Of a stretch of DNA of 6,398 nucleotides, positions 1 through 4,743 are shown in pieces. The notes beneath the pieces were generated by a model. That model worked only from the letters and a program-made list of their open reading frames with translations. It was not told the DNA's origin and made no database searches. A program made the position numbers and the translations under genes. Source of the stretch: Deltaproteobacteria bacterium (lineage in GTDB: Bacteria; Myxococcota_A; UBA9042; DTJE01). The number at the start of each line of letters is the position of its first letter. The first letter of the stretch is position 1. The stretch is from positions 1 to 6,398 of the forward strand of contig JAADHL010000127.1 in assembly GCA_013151875.1 (NCBI GenBank), in the 5' to 3' direction.

Positions 1-51
1 GCGGGTGACCTCGTACGTGGAGCCAGGGATGATTTGTCTTGGCGCTGACAT
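1..51 (-). CDS. N-terminus of a second IS200-like / RAYT-type transposase (partial)
   Basis: Reading the minus strand from ATG at 51-49, an open frame of 17 codons runs off the left edge and encodes MSAPRQIIPGSTYEVTR. The pattern of a short basic start followed by (I/L)-P-G-x-x-Y-x-V-T-R is what I know from the first beta strand of REP-associated and related Y1-type (HUH single-strand) transposases. None of the catalytic motifs (HUH pair, Tyr) falls inside the window, so the family call rests on this N-terminal pattern alone. Only a weak AGG lies upstream of the ATG. The gene has the same orientation as the complete IS200-type element to its right, whose terminal hairpin begins about 50 bases upstream of this ATG. 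It could be an intact domesticated RAYT gene or a fragment; the window cannot tell. Confidence 0.5.
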   Translation of the reverse strand, partial: MSAPRQIIPGSTYEVTR

Positions 52-104
52 CTCGACCTATCTATCGAAAGCACGCCCGATCTGTTGCAATTAAAACTCA
101 ACTA

Positions 105-124
105 CCCTCGCCTGAAGGCGAGGG
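105..124 (-). repeat. Right-end hairpin of the IS200-type element
   Basis: CCCTCGCC and GGCGAGGG form a perfect 8-bp stem around a TGAA loop. Past two unpaired bases (103-104), CAAC at 99-102 is complementary to GTTG at 125-128, which could extend the structure. TnpA of this family recognises such subterminal hairpins. The position, 3' of tnpA, makes this the right end. Confidence 0.75.
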
Positions 125-133
125 GTTGGATAC

Positions 134-155
134 GCGACTGAAGTCGCCTGAAGGC
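134..155 (-). repeat. Two further TGAA-loop mini-hairpins inside the right end
   Basis: GCGAC-TGAA-GTCGC at 134-147 is a 5-bp stem, immediately followed by an overlapping GCC-TGAA-GGC at 146-155. The 12-mer TCGCCTGAAGGC at 144-155 is an exact direct repeat of 108-119 in the terminal hairpin, 36 bases away. The series lies between the tnpA stop and the terminal hairpin. It could be extra TnpA binding sites or part of a transcription-stopping structure. The sequence is certain; the role is inferred. Confidence 0.55.
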
Positions 156-177
156 CGAGCCGGCGATGCAGCCATCC

Positions 178-630
178 TCACTCGCTGATTTGGAAGTTCT
201 CATCGTCTTCCGGCTCTGTTCCCTGCATCTCGATGTACTTGGCTATTACATCATCCGTAACATTTCCACTTGTGGCCACGAAGTATCCTCGCGCCCATAT
301 GTGCCGACCCCAGAACTTCTTCTGTAGAGTACGAAAATCTCGTAATAGGTGGTGCGATGTCTTACCCTTTATTGCCTGCATCACTCGGCTCGGCGATAGC
401 GTTGGCGGTACGCTCAGCAATAAATGTACGTGTTCTGCCCTCACGTGGCCCTTCAGGATCTCGATATCGTTCGCTCGACAAATCTCACGTATCAATTCTC
501 TTAACCGTATCGCCACTTCGCCCCGCAACACCGGATTGCGGTACTTCGGTATGAACACGAAATGATAGTGAATCCTGTAAACTGTGTGGGCTGACTTGCG
601 GTAGTTCTTCATTCGCCTATCGTACCGCAT
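178..630 (-). CDS. tnpA: IS200-type Y1 (HUH) transposase TnpA
   Basis: This 150-residue protein is the single-strand DNA transposase of the IS200/IS605 family (Y1_Tnp domain), which nicks and joins element ends through a covalent Tyr-DNA bond as a dimer. Visible hallmarks are the first strand HTVYRIHYHFVFIPKYR (residues 15-31), the metal-binding HUH motif as H67-V68-H69 within EHVHLLLSVPP, the WARGYF segment (112-117) and the catalytic Tyr132 in KYIEMQ with the conserved Gln136. Length is normal for the family and the frame is intact, so it is probably active. A strong AGGAGG (632-637) sits only one base before ATG 628-630, too close for good initiation there. The in-frame ATG at 610-612 (MKNYRKSAH) is an alternative start, but it lies 19 bases from the AGGAGG. 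No tnpB accompanies it. Confidence 0.95.
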   Translation of the reverse strand: MRYDRRMKNYRKSAHTVYRIHYHFVFIPKYRNPVLRGEVAIRLRELIREICRANDIEILKGHVRAEHVHLLLSVPPTLSPSRVMQAIKGKTSHHLLRDFRTLQKKFWGRHIWARGYFVATSGNVTDDVIAKYIEMQGTEPEDDENFQISE

Positions 631-631
631 T

Positions 632-660
632 CCTCCTAAAGGCTTCGCCTAAAGGCGAGG
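632..660 (-). repeat. Left-end hairpin of the IS200-type element overlapping the tnpA leader
   Basis: CTTCGCC (643-649) and GGCGAGG (654-660) pair around a TAAA loop; the stem has one G-T wobble on the plus strand, which is a C-A mismatch on the tnpA strand. The 9-mer CCTAAAGGC occurs twice here (635-643 and 648-656), and its outer copy overlaps the complement of the AGGAGG in front of tnpA (632-637). The tnpA ribosome binding site is therefore embedded in the structured element end. Low translation through leader structure is known for IS200 of enterobacteria; that it applies here is inference. Confidence 0.65.
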
Positions 661-671
661 GATTTCACCCA

Positions 672-711
672 TCCCAGAGAGAGACATTAACCTGGGAGAG
701 GTTTTCCCGGG
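672..711. repeat. Two mutually exclusive stem-loops beside the IS left end
   Basis: CTGGGA at 692-697 can pair backwards with TCCCAG at 672-677 (6 bp, 14-base loop). Alternatively, CCTGGGA at 691-697 can pair forwards with TCCCGGG at 705-711 (7 bp including one G-T pair, 7-base loop). No run of T follows on either strand, so it is not an intrinsic terminator. The role is unknown. Confidence 0.35.
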
Positions 712-939
712 GGATACTCGTTTATTGTTTGGGCAACTTTAGCCCGGATCAGGGGGACAGCCTTGTGGTCATTGTTACGGGAAGGGTGTTCTATTTCGAA
801 GCCTCTCTCGAAATTTTTGGCATATGGATGGCCGTAGCAAAACCAACCTCGGAGAGATTTTCTTGCGGCCGGAACTACCGGTTTCGTTGACAGGCTCGGG
901 TACGGATACGTTGGAACGCTTGCTGGATACTGCACCGCC

Positions 940-974
940 AGAATCATAACTTTTGCTTTTCACCTTCTGATTCT
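940..974. repeat. Inverted repeat AGAATCA / TGATTCT upstream of the sigma promoter
   Basis: A perfect 7-base inverted repeat (940-946 and 968-974) is separated by 21 bases of T-rich sequence. Its centre lies about 46 bases before the predicted -35 box at 1003, a usual place for an upstream activator site. It could equally be a chance hairpin. Confidence 0.3.
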
Positions 975-1002
975 TTGGGTGATGTCCTGGACAGGCCCAC
1001 CC

Positions 1003-1030
1003 TTGGAAGATGCGCGGATACGGGTAGAAT
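1003..1030 (+). promoter_or_regulatory. Probable sigma-70-type promoter of the ECF sigma operon
   Basis: TTGGAA (1003-1008) and TAGAAT (1025-1030) are separated by 16 bases. They match the TTGACA and TATAAT consensus at 4 of 6 and 5 of 6 positions. Transcription would begin near 1037, leaving a leader of about 30 bases before the ribosome binding site and GTG start. No good ECF-type -35 (GGAAC) with a fitting -10 was found upstream, so self-activation by the encoded sigma is not evident from sequence. Confidence 0.5.
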
Positions 1031-1051
1031 ACAAACCAGTCTCGAACGTCC

Positions 1052-1058
1052 AAAGGAG
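1052..1058 (+). promoter_or_regulatory. Ribosome binding site deciding the sigma factor start (GTG 1069)
   Basis: AAAGGAG at 1052-1058 ends 10 bases before an in-frame GTG at 1069-1071. No comparable site precedes the upstream in-frame ATG at 979, and the predicted promoter lies between the two candidates. Both facts favour the GTG. Confidence 0.65.
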
Positions 1059-1068
1059 CAGGTCGAGC

Positions 1069-1659
1069 GTGGGGGCCACTGAACGCGATCTTGTGCTTGC
1101 CGCCAGGTCCGGTGACCGAAACGCGTTCAAGGCGCTCGCTGAAAAGTACTACCCGCGCCTGTACCGGATGCTGCTGACCATGACGCGGGACGAGGAGACG
1201 GCAATGGACCTGACGCAGGACACCTTCGTCAAGGCCCTCAAATCAATAGAGGGTTTCAACATGTCCTCGTCGTTCTACACCTGGCTCTTCCGGATCGGCA
1301 GGAACACGGCCCTTGACAGGTTTCGCAGGGTAAAGACCGCGGGCGTGCAGCACGAGTACGATGACGGCCTCGCGAACAAGGGGGATGCGACCTCGGGATT
1401 TTCTGTTTCACCAAACGCGCCCGGCGATCCGATGAAGCAGGTCGCGTCACAGGAAACCTTGGACAAGGTACGAGCCGCCCTGGACGATCTGAAGACGGAA
1501 CACCGCGAGATCATCCTGCTGAGGGAGGTGGAGGAACTTTCCTACGAGGAGATTGCGCAGGTAATCGGCATCAAGGTTGGTACTGTGATGTCCCGCCTGT
1601 TTGCCGCGCGCAAAGGCCTGCGCGCCGTGCTTCAAAGGCGCTACGGCATAGGCGTCTGA
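1069..1659 (+). CDS. ECF-type RNA polymerase sigma factor
   Basis: This extracytoplasmic-function sigma factor directs RNA polymerase to a stress- or envelope-related regulon. With GTG 1069 as start it has 196 residues, typical for the class. Region 2 spans about 18-88 (AFKALAEKYYPRLYR, then DLTQDTFVKAL at 47-57 and the WLFRIGRNTALDRFRR helix). Region 4 spans about 134-187, with the helix-turn-helix LSYEEIAQVIGIKVGTVMSRL. The linker (about 90-130) is longer and more polar than in minimal ECFs. The open frame continues upstream to ATG 979, but those 30 extra residues (MMSWTGPPLE...) resemble no sigma N-terminus and would cover the promoter. The next gene follows after 21 bases and encodes a membrane protein, the usual arrangement of sigma and anti-sigma. 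I cannot name the ECF group or the target promoters. Confidence 0.93.
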   Translation: MGATERDLVLAARSGDRNAFKALAEKYYPRLYRMLLTMTRDEETAMDLTQDTFVKALKSIEGFNMSSSFYTWLFRIGRNTALDRFRRVKTAGVQHEYDDGLANKGDATSGFSVSPNAPGDPMKQVASQETLDKVRAALDDLKTEHREIILLREVEELSYEEIAQVIGIKVGTVMSRLFAARKGLRAVLQRRYGIGV

Positions 1660-1680
1660 AAGGGGCCTGGAGGCAAGACC

Positions 1681-2166
1681 ATGTTTGGAAAACGCAGCCG
1701 GTTGAGGGCCATGAGGGCCGCCGACGGTGAAGCGGACATCCGGAAAGCGGACCGTGAGGAGGTCGAATCCTTCAGGGGACTCTCTGAAATGGTCAGGGCC
1801 GCCGAATCCCACGGTCAGGGAGACCCGCCGCCGTTCGAGACTATGTGGCGGGGGGTCGAGGGACGCCTTGAGGATGCAACGGGACAAGTACCGACAAATG
1901 CGCACGAAAAAGCAGAGAAACCATGGGGTTCGATCATCTTCGACTGGATCCGGAACCTGCCAGGCGACAGGCCCGTGCTGGCCTTGGCGCCTGCCGGCGC
2001 CCTGTTGCTGGCGATTGTGTTGGGGGCGCTGTGGTTCCTGCGTCCCGTGCAGCCTAGCAATGAGTGCTTTGTGGATTCCTACGACGTCGGGTCCGGTACG
2101 GTGATCGTGGACCAGGACTACGATGACCCGCAGCGCCCCACGGTGATATGGTTGGAGGAGGGCTGA
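1681..2166 (+). CDS. Single-pass membrane protein, candidate anti-sigma factor without zinc motif
   Basis: 161 residues. A charged N-terminal part (1-97, rich in Arg, Glu and Asp) is followed by one membrane helix at about 98-120 (ALAPAGALLLAIVLGALWFL) and a short acidic tail ending DPQRPTVIWLEEG. With the basic N-terminus inside, the topology is cytoplasmic domain, helix, then about 40 residues outside, as in membrane-bound anti-sigma factors. The HxxxCxxC zinc signature is absent; the only Cys (129) lies beyond the helix. The anti-sigma call therefore rests on topology and position directly after the ECF sigma gene. GGAGG at 1669-1673, 7 bases before the ATG, supports the start. A tail of the form TVIW plus acidic residues recurs, as I recall, in uncharacterised deltaproteobacterial proteins beside ECF sigmas; that needs a search. 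It may instead be a scaffold or an unrelated membrane protein. Confidence 0.7.
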   Translation: MFGKRSRLRAMRAADGEADIRKADREEVESFRGLSEMVRAAESHGQGDPPPFETMWRGVEGRLEDATGQVPTNAHEKAEKPWGSIIFDWIRNLPGDRPVLALAPAGALLLAIVLGALWFLRPVQPSNECFVDSYDVGSGTVIVDQDYDDPQRPTVIWLEEG

Positions 2167-2167
2167 C

Positions 2168-2638
2168 ATGCGTTATATCAGGACAAAATGGTCCCGGCTT
2201 CTCATGGTCGCGCCTTTCATCGCGATCTGCCTGCTGGCCCCTTCATCCGCCCATGCCGACCCCAGGGCTGAACTCACCATCACCGTCATTCACGCCAAGA
2301 AGGGCCCTCCCTTCCTCCACAACGACTTGAAGCCGATGTGGAAAATCCTGAAAAAGACGTTTCTGGACAAGTATGGGTACTTCAACATGGTCCAGCGCAG
2401 GACCAGCGAAGTGGCGAATCTGGGCAGGACAGGCGTAAAGATGCCCGACGGCCGCCGGTTTACTGCCATCTACAAGGGGATCACCCCCAACAAGGGGCTA
2501 CTGAGGATCGCCATTGAATACGGTGACTTCAGGACCAAGGTCCGCATCCACGACGGGGGCCTGTTCTTCCAGGCGGGCAGGAGGTACAAGGGCGGCGTCC
2601 TGTTGGTGGCGGTCCATGCCCGACTCTTGAAAGAATGA
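2168..2638 (+). CDS. Small exported protein of unknown function in the sigma operon
   Basis: 156 residues starting with a Sec signal peptide: basic MRYIRTKWSR, hydrophobic core LLMVAPFIAICLLAP, and likely cleavage after AHA (residue 30), leaving a mature protein of about 126 residues. The mature part is basic and looks strand-rich (ELTITVIHAKK near its start; LLRIAIEYG, TKVRIHDGGLFF and GGVLLVAVHARLL later). It has no Cys and no catalytic motif I can identify. The ATG lies one base after the stop of the preceding gene, with GGAGGAG (2154-2160) inside that gene's last codons, so translation is probably coupled. The location suggests a periplasmic partner or output of the ECF system, for example a sensor of the envelope or a regulator of the membrane protein. 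I do not recognise a named family. Confidence 0.85.
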   Translation: MRYIRTKWSRLLMVAPFIAICLLAPSSAHADPRAELTITVIHAKKGPPFLHNDLKPMWKILKKTFLDKYGYFNMVQRRTSEVANLGRTGVKMPDGRRFTAIYKGITPNKGLLRIAIEYGDFRTKVRIHDGGLFFQAGRRYKGGVLLVAVHARLLKE

Positions 2639-2709
2639 CTCCCCACAAACACCGCCTGCATCGCGATTCGACGCAGATCCAGGATTGGATTCGGGACCCC
2701 TTGAAACCA

Positions 2710-2737
2710 TTGACATTGGCAGACCTTCTGGTAAAGT
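2710..2737 (+). promoter_or_regulatory. Probable strong promoter of the pgk-tpiA-secG operon
   Basis: A perfect -35 TTGACA (2710-2715), a 16-base spacer and TAAAGT (2732-2737) preceded by TGG, an extended -10 (TG at 2729-2730). Initiation near 2744 gives a leader of about 30 bases to ATG 2775. This separates the glycolytic operon from the sigma unit ending at 2638. Confidence 0.7.
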
Positions 2738-2760
2738 GCGCCGTCCGGATATCCGTGCCT

Positions 2761-2765
2761 GGAGG
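2761..2765 (+). promoter_or_regulatory. Ribosome binding site deciding the pgk start (ATG 2775)
   Basis: GGAGG at 2761-2765 lies 9 bases before ATG 2775-2777, after which the sequence matches the normal PGK N-terminus. The upstream in-frame ATG at 2685 lies before the promoter and would add 30 residues that do not resemble PGK. Confidence 0.8.
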
Positions 2766-2774
2766 TCGGCGGAA

Positions 2775-3977
2775 ATGGGCATCCTGAGAAAGATAAGAAC
2801 ACTGGACGACCTTCCGCTGGAGGGGCGCAGGGTCTTCATGCGGGTCGACTTCAACTGCCCCTTGACCGATGACGGACGCGTGGCCGACGACTCCAGGATA
2901 CAGGCATCGTTGCCCAGCATCAGGTTCGCGATCGAAAACGGCGCGCGTCTTGTACTTGCGTCACACCTGGGCAGACCCAAGGGAAAGCGCGTCCCCGCCC
3001 TGAGCATGACCCCTATCGGCGAGAGGCTGGCGGAGATACTGGACAAGGAGGTCTTTCTTCCCGAGGATTGCGTGGGCGATGGGCCTCGCAAGGTCATAAT
3101 GGAACGCGTGGAAGGCGAGGTCGTCCTGCTGGAGAACCTTCGCTGGGCTCCGGAAGAGGAACGCAACGACGACGTTTTCGCCCAAAGGCTGGCCTCGCTG
3201 GCCGATGTGTACGTAAACGACGCATTCGGCGCGGCGCACCGGGCGCATGCCTCGGTGGCGGCCATCGCCGGACACTTCGGACACAAGGGCGCCGGCCTTT
3301 TGATGATCAAGGAATTGACCTACCTGAGCAAGCTGACCGAGTCCCCGGAAAGGCCCTTCATGGTCATGGTCGGTGGGGCCAAGGTGTCGGATAAGATAGG
3401 GGTGCTTACCCACCTGCTGGGCAAGGTGGACGCAATCCTGATCGGCGGTGCCATGGCCAATACGTTTCTGGCCGCCCGTGGAATCGATGTGGGCAAATCC
3501 CGCATCGAAGCGGACAAGCTGGAAGTCGCGAAAAACCTGATGTCCAAGGCAGGAAACAGGGACGTGGACATACTGCTGCCCACGGACGCGGTCACTGCGA
3601 AGGACATCGACGATGCCTCCATGACCGAGACGGTGTCCGTGCACGACGTGCCCCAGGGATCCATGATTCTGGACATCGGACCCGAGACGGCGGGACGGTT
3701 CGCAAAGAGGCTGTCGCAGGCCAGGATCGTGTTCTGGAACGGTCCCATGGGCATGTTCGAGAAGGCGCAGTTCATGTCGGGAACCGAGACCGTGGGCAAG
3801 GCGTTGGCCCACTCCAGCGCCACCAGCATCGTGGGCGGCGGAGACACGGTTTCAGCGGTGTCGAGGCTGGCTCTGCGGCCGTTCTTTTCCCATGTCTCGA
3901 CCGGGGGAGGCGCCTCTCTGGAGTTCCTGGAGGGACGGGAACTGCCTGGCGTAGAAGCGCTGCGGGACGAGGACTGA
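2775..3977 (+). CDS. pgk: Phosphoglycerate kinase
   Basis: A cytoplasmic enzyme of glycolysis and gluconeogenesis that transfers phosphate between 1,3-bisphosphoglycerate and ADP. The 400 residues cover the full two-domain fold. The N-terminal substrate domain shows RVDFNCP (23-29), SHLGRPKGK (63-71), ENLRW (120-124) and VNDAFGAAHRAHAS (147-160). The C-terminal nucleotide domain shows GGAKVSDKI (200-208), WNGPMGMFE (321-329), GGGDT (354-358) and the STGGGASLEFLEG end motif (375-387). All expected substrate and nucleotide motifs are present, so the enzyme should be active. Minor deviations (RVDFNCP for the usual RVDFNVP, ENLRW for ENVRF) are conservative. The tpiA gene follows after 4 bases. 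No gap gene lies upstream; the neighbour there is the unrelated sigma unit. Confidence 0.98.
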   Translation: MGILRKIRTLDDLPLEGRRVFMRVDFNCPLTDDGRVADDSRIQASLPSIRFAIENGARLVLASHLGRPKGKRVPALSMTPIGERLAEILDKEVFLPEDCVGDGPRKVIMERVEGEVVLLENLRWAPEEERNDDVFAQRLASLADVYVNDAFGAAHRAHASVAAIAGHFGHKGAGLLMIKELTYLSKLTESPERPFMVMVGGAKVSDKIGVLTHLLGKVDAILIGGAMANTFLAARGIDVGKSRIEADKLEVAKNLMSKAGNRDVDILLPTDAVTAKDIDDASMTETVSVHDVPQGSMILDIGPETAGRFAKRLSQARIVFWNGPMGMFEKAQFMSGTETVGKALAHSSATSIVGGGDTVSAVSRLALRPFFSHVSTGGGASLEFLEGRELPGVEALRDED

Positions 3978-3981
3978 AAGG

Positions 3982-4740
3982 ATGACGAAACGGCGACCGC
4001 TCATCGCGGGTAACTGGAAGATGCACCTTGACGTGGCCTCGGCCGCGGCCCTGGCGCGAGAGGTAGCCAACAAGGTGTCCAGGGCCAGACACTGCGACAT
4101 CGCCGTAATGCCCCCACATCCCTTGATCCCGGCGGTCGCAAGGGTCCTGGACGGTTCGCCCATCGGGTATGGGGCCCAGGACATCAGCGCCGAGGAGGAA
4201 GGCGCCTTCACGGGCGAGGTAAGCGCCAGAATGCTGTTGAGCCTTGGCTGCACCTACGCGATTGTGGGTCATTCCGAACGCCGGGAGTATCATCTGGAAT
4301 CCGATGTCCTGGTTCACGCCAAGACTGTCATGGCCCTGAAAGCCGGCCTAATACCTGTGGTATGCGTGGGCGAGAAATTGGCCGAAAGAAAGGCGGAAAA
4401 GACGCTTCATCGAATACGGACCCAGGTAGAGACCGCGCTGAAGGGCCTGGACGATTCGGTCGGACGAGTTGTCCTGGCCTACGAACCCATCTGGGCCATT
4501 GGAACCGGTCTGACCGCAACTCCGGCCCAGGCCGAGGAAGTCCATGAGTTCATCCGTGGGGTGGTTGATTCCATGTACGGCGCGCAAGTGGCCGAAAAAA
4601 TACGTATCCTGTACGGGGGCAGCGTAAAGCCCGACAATGCGTCGGCCCTCATGTCTGAAAAGGACGTGGACGGAGCCCTTGTCGGAGGGGCCAGCCTGAC
4701 GGCCGAATCGTTCGCGGGTATCGTGAATTACGGAGATTGA
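3982..4740 (+). CDS. tpiA: Triosephosphate isomerase
   Basis: Interconverts dihydroxyacetone phosphate and glyceraldehyde 3-phosphate in the cytoplasm. The 252 residues are the usual length for a (beta/alpha)8 barrel. Catalytic residues are all visible: Asn11 and Lys13 in GNWKM, His97 in IVGHSERR, and Glu168 in AYEPIWAIGTG, which also carries the mobile lid loop (about 169-177). The phosphate-binding segments YGGSVKPDN (211-219) and GALVGGASL (231-239) close the barrel. The ATG is 4 bases after the pgk stop, and secG starts 3 bases after this gene's stop, so all three are almost certainly one transcript. Confidence 0.98.
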   Translation: MTKRRPLIAGNWKMHLDVASAAALAREVANKVSRARHCDIAVMPPHPLIPAVARVLDGSPIGYGAQDISAEEEGAFTGEVSARMLLSLGCTYAIVGHSERREYHLESDVLVHAKTVMALKAGLIPVVCVGEKLAERKAEKTLHRIRTQVETALKGLDDSVGRVVLAYEPIWAIGTGLTATPAQAEEVHEFIRGVVDSMYGAQVAEKIRILYGGSVKPDNASALMSEKDVDGALVGGASLTAESFAGIVNYGD

Positions 4741-4743
4741 AAG

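Larger units (their letters stand above)
98..670 (-). mobile_element. IS200-type insertion sequence (tnpA only), approximate ends
   Basis: An intact Y1 transposase gene is bracketed by hairpin-forming ends, the layout of IS200/IS605-family elements, which move as single strands and lack terminal inverted repeats and target duplications. The right end (downstream of tnpA, low coordinates) has a perfect 8-bp stem with TGAA loop at 105-124. The left end (upstream of tnpA, high coordinates) has a 7-bp stem with TAAA loop at 643-660. No tnpB or accessory gene is present. The outer limits are estimates. I put the right cleavage near the TCAA at 98-101 (TTGA on the tnpA strand), because CAAC at 99-102 can pair with GTTG at 125-128 across the hairpin, similar to guide/cleavage-site pairing. 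The left limit lies somewhere between 661 and about 690. Confidence 0.8.
671..1002. other. Non-coding stretch between the IS element and the sigma factor promoter
   Basis: No open frame here looks like a protein. The longest ones on the minus strand (687-947 and 775-1053) have no recognisable domain, no convincing ribosome binding site and overlap each other. Base composition is visibly richer in A and T than in the genes to the right. The stretch holds a small set of competing stem-loops at 672-711 and an inverted repeat at 940-974, listed separately. It could be an ordinary long upstream region of the sigma gene or remains of sequence disrupted by mobile elements. Confidence 0.5.

Noticed and set aside
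105..155. Series of palindromic repeats as a possible CRISPR fragment
   Set aside because: Only two copies of a 12-mer, without uniform spacers, and located at an IS200 element end; hairpin ends explain it better.
887..931. TTGACA at 887-892 as a promoter -35 box for the sigma operon
   Set aside because: No acceptable -10 box lies 15-19 bases downstream; the nearest TATAAT-like sequences are at the wrong distance.
687..1053. Two overlapping minus-strand frames (86 and 92 codons) in the non-coding stretch
   Set aside because: No family resemblance, no convincing ribosome binding site, and a composition unlike the genes around; not supported as genes.
1447..2169. Long minus-strand open frame (240 codons) opposite the sigma and anti-sigma genes
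   Set aside because: It is antisense to well-supported genes, has low-complexity His/Arg/Pro-rich content with no domain, and is explained by high-GC shadow coding.
2679..2692. ATCCA/TGGAT stem as a terminator for the sigma unit
   Set aside because: The stem is only 5 bp and no T-run follows; too weak to call.
2498..3812. Long minus-strand open frames (270 and 283 codons) opposite pgk
   Set aside because: They are shadows of a secure PGK gene; their translations are Ser/Arg- or His/Gly-rich with no recognisable motif.
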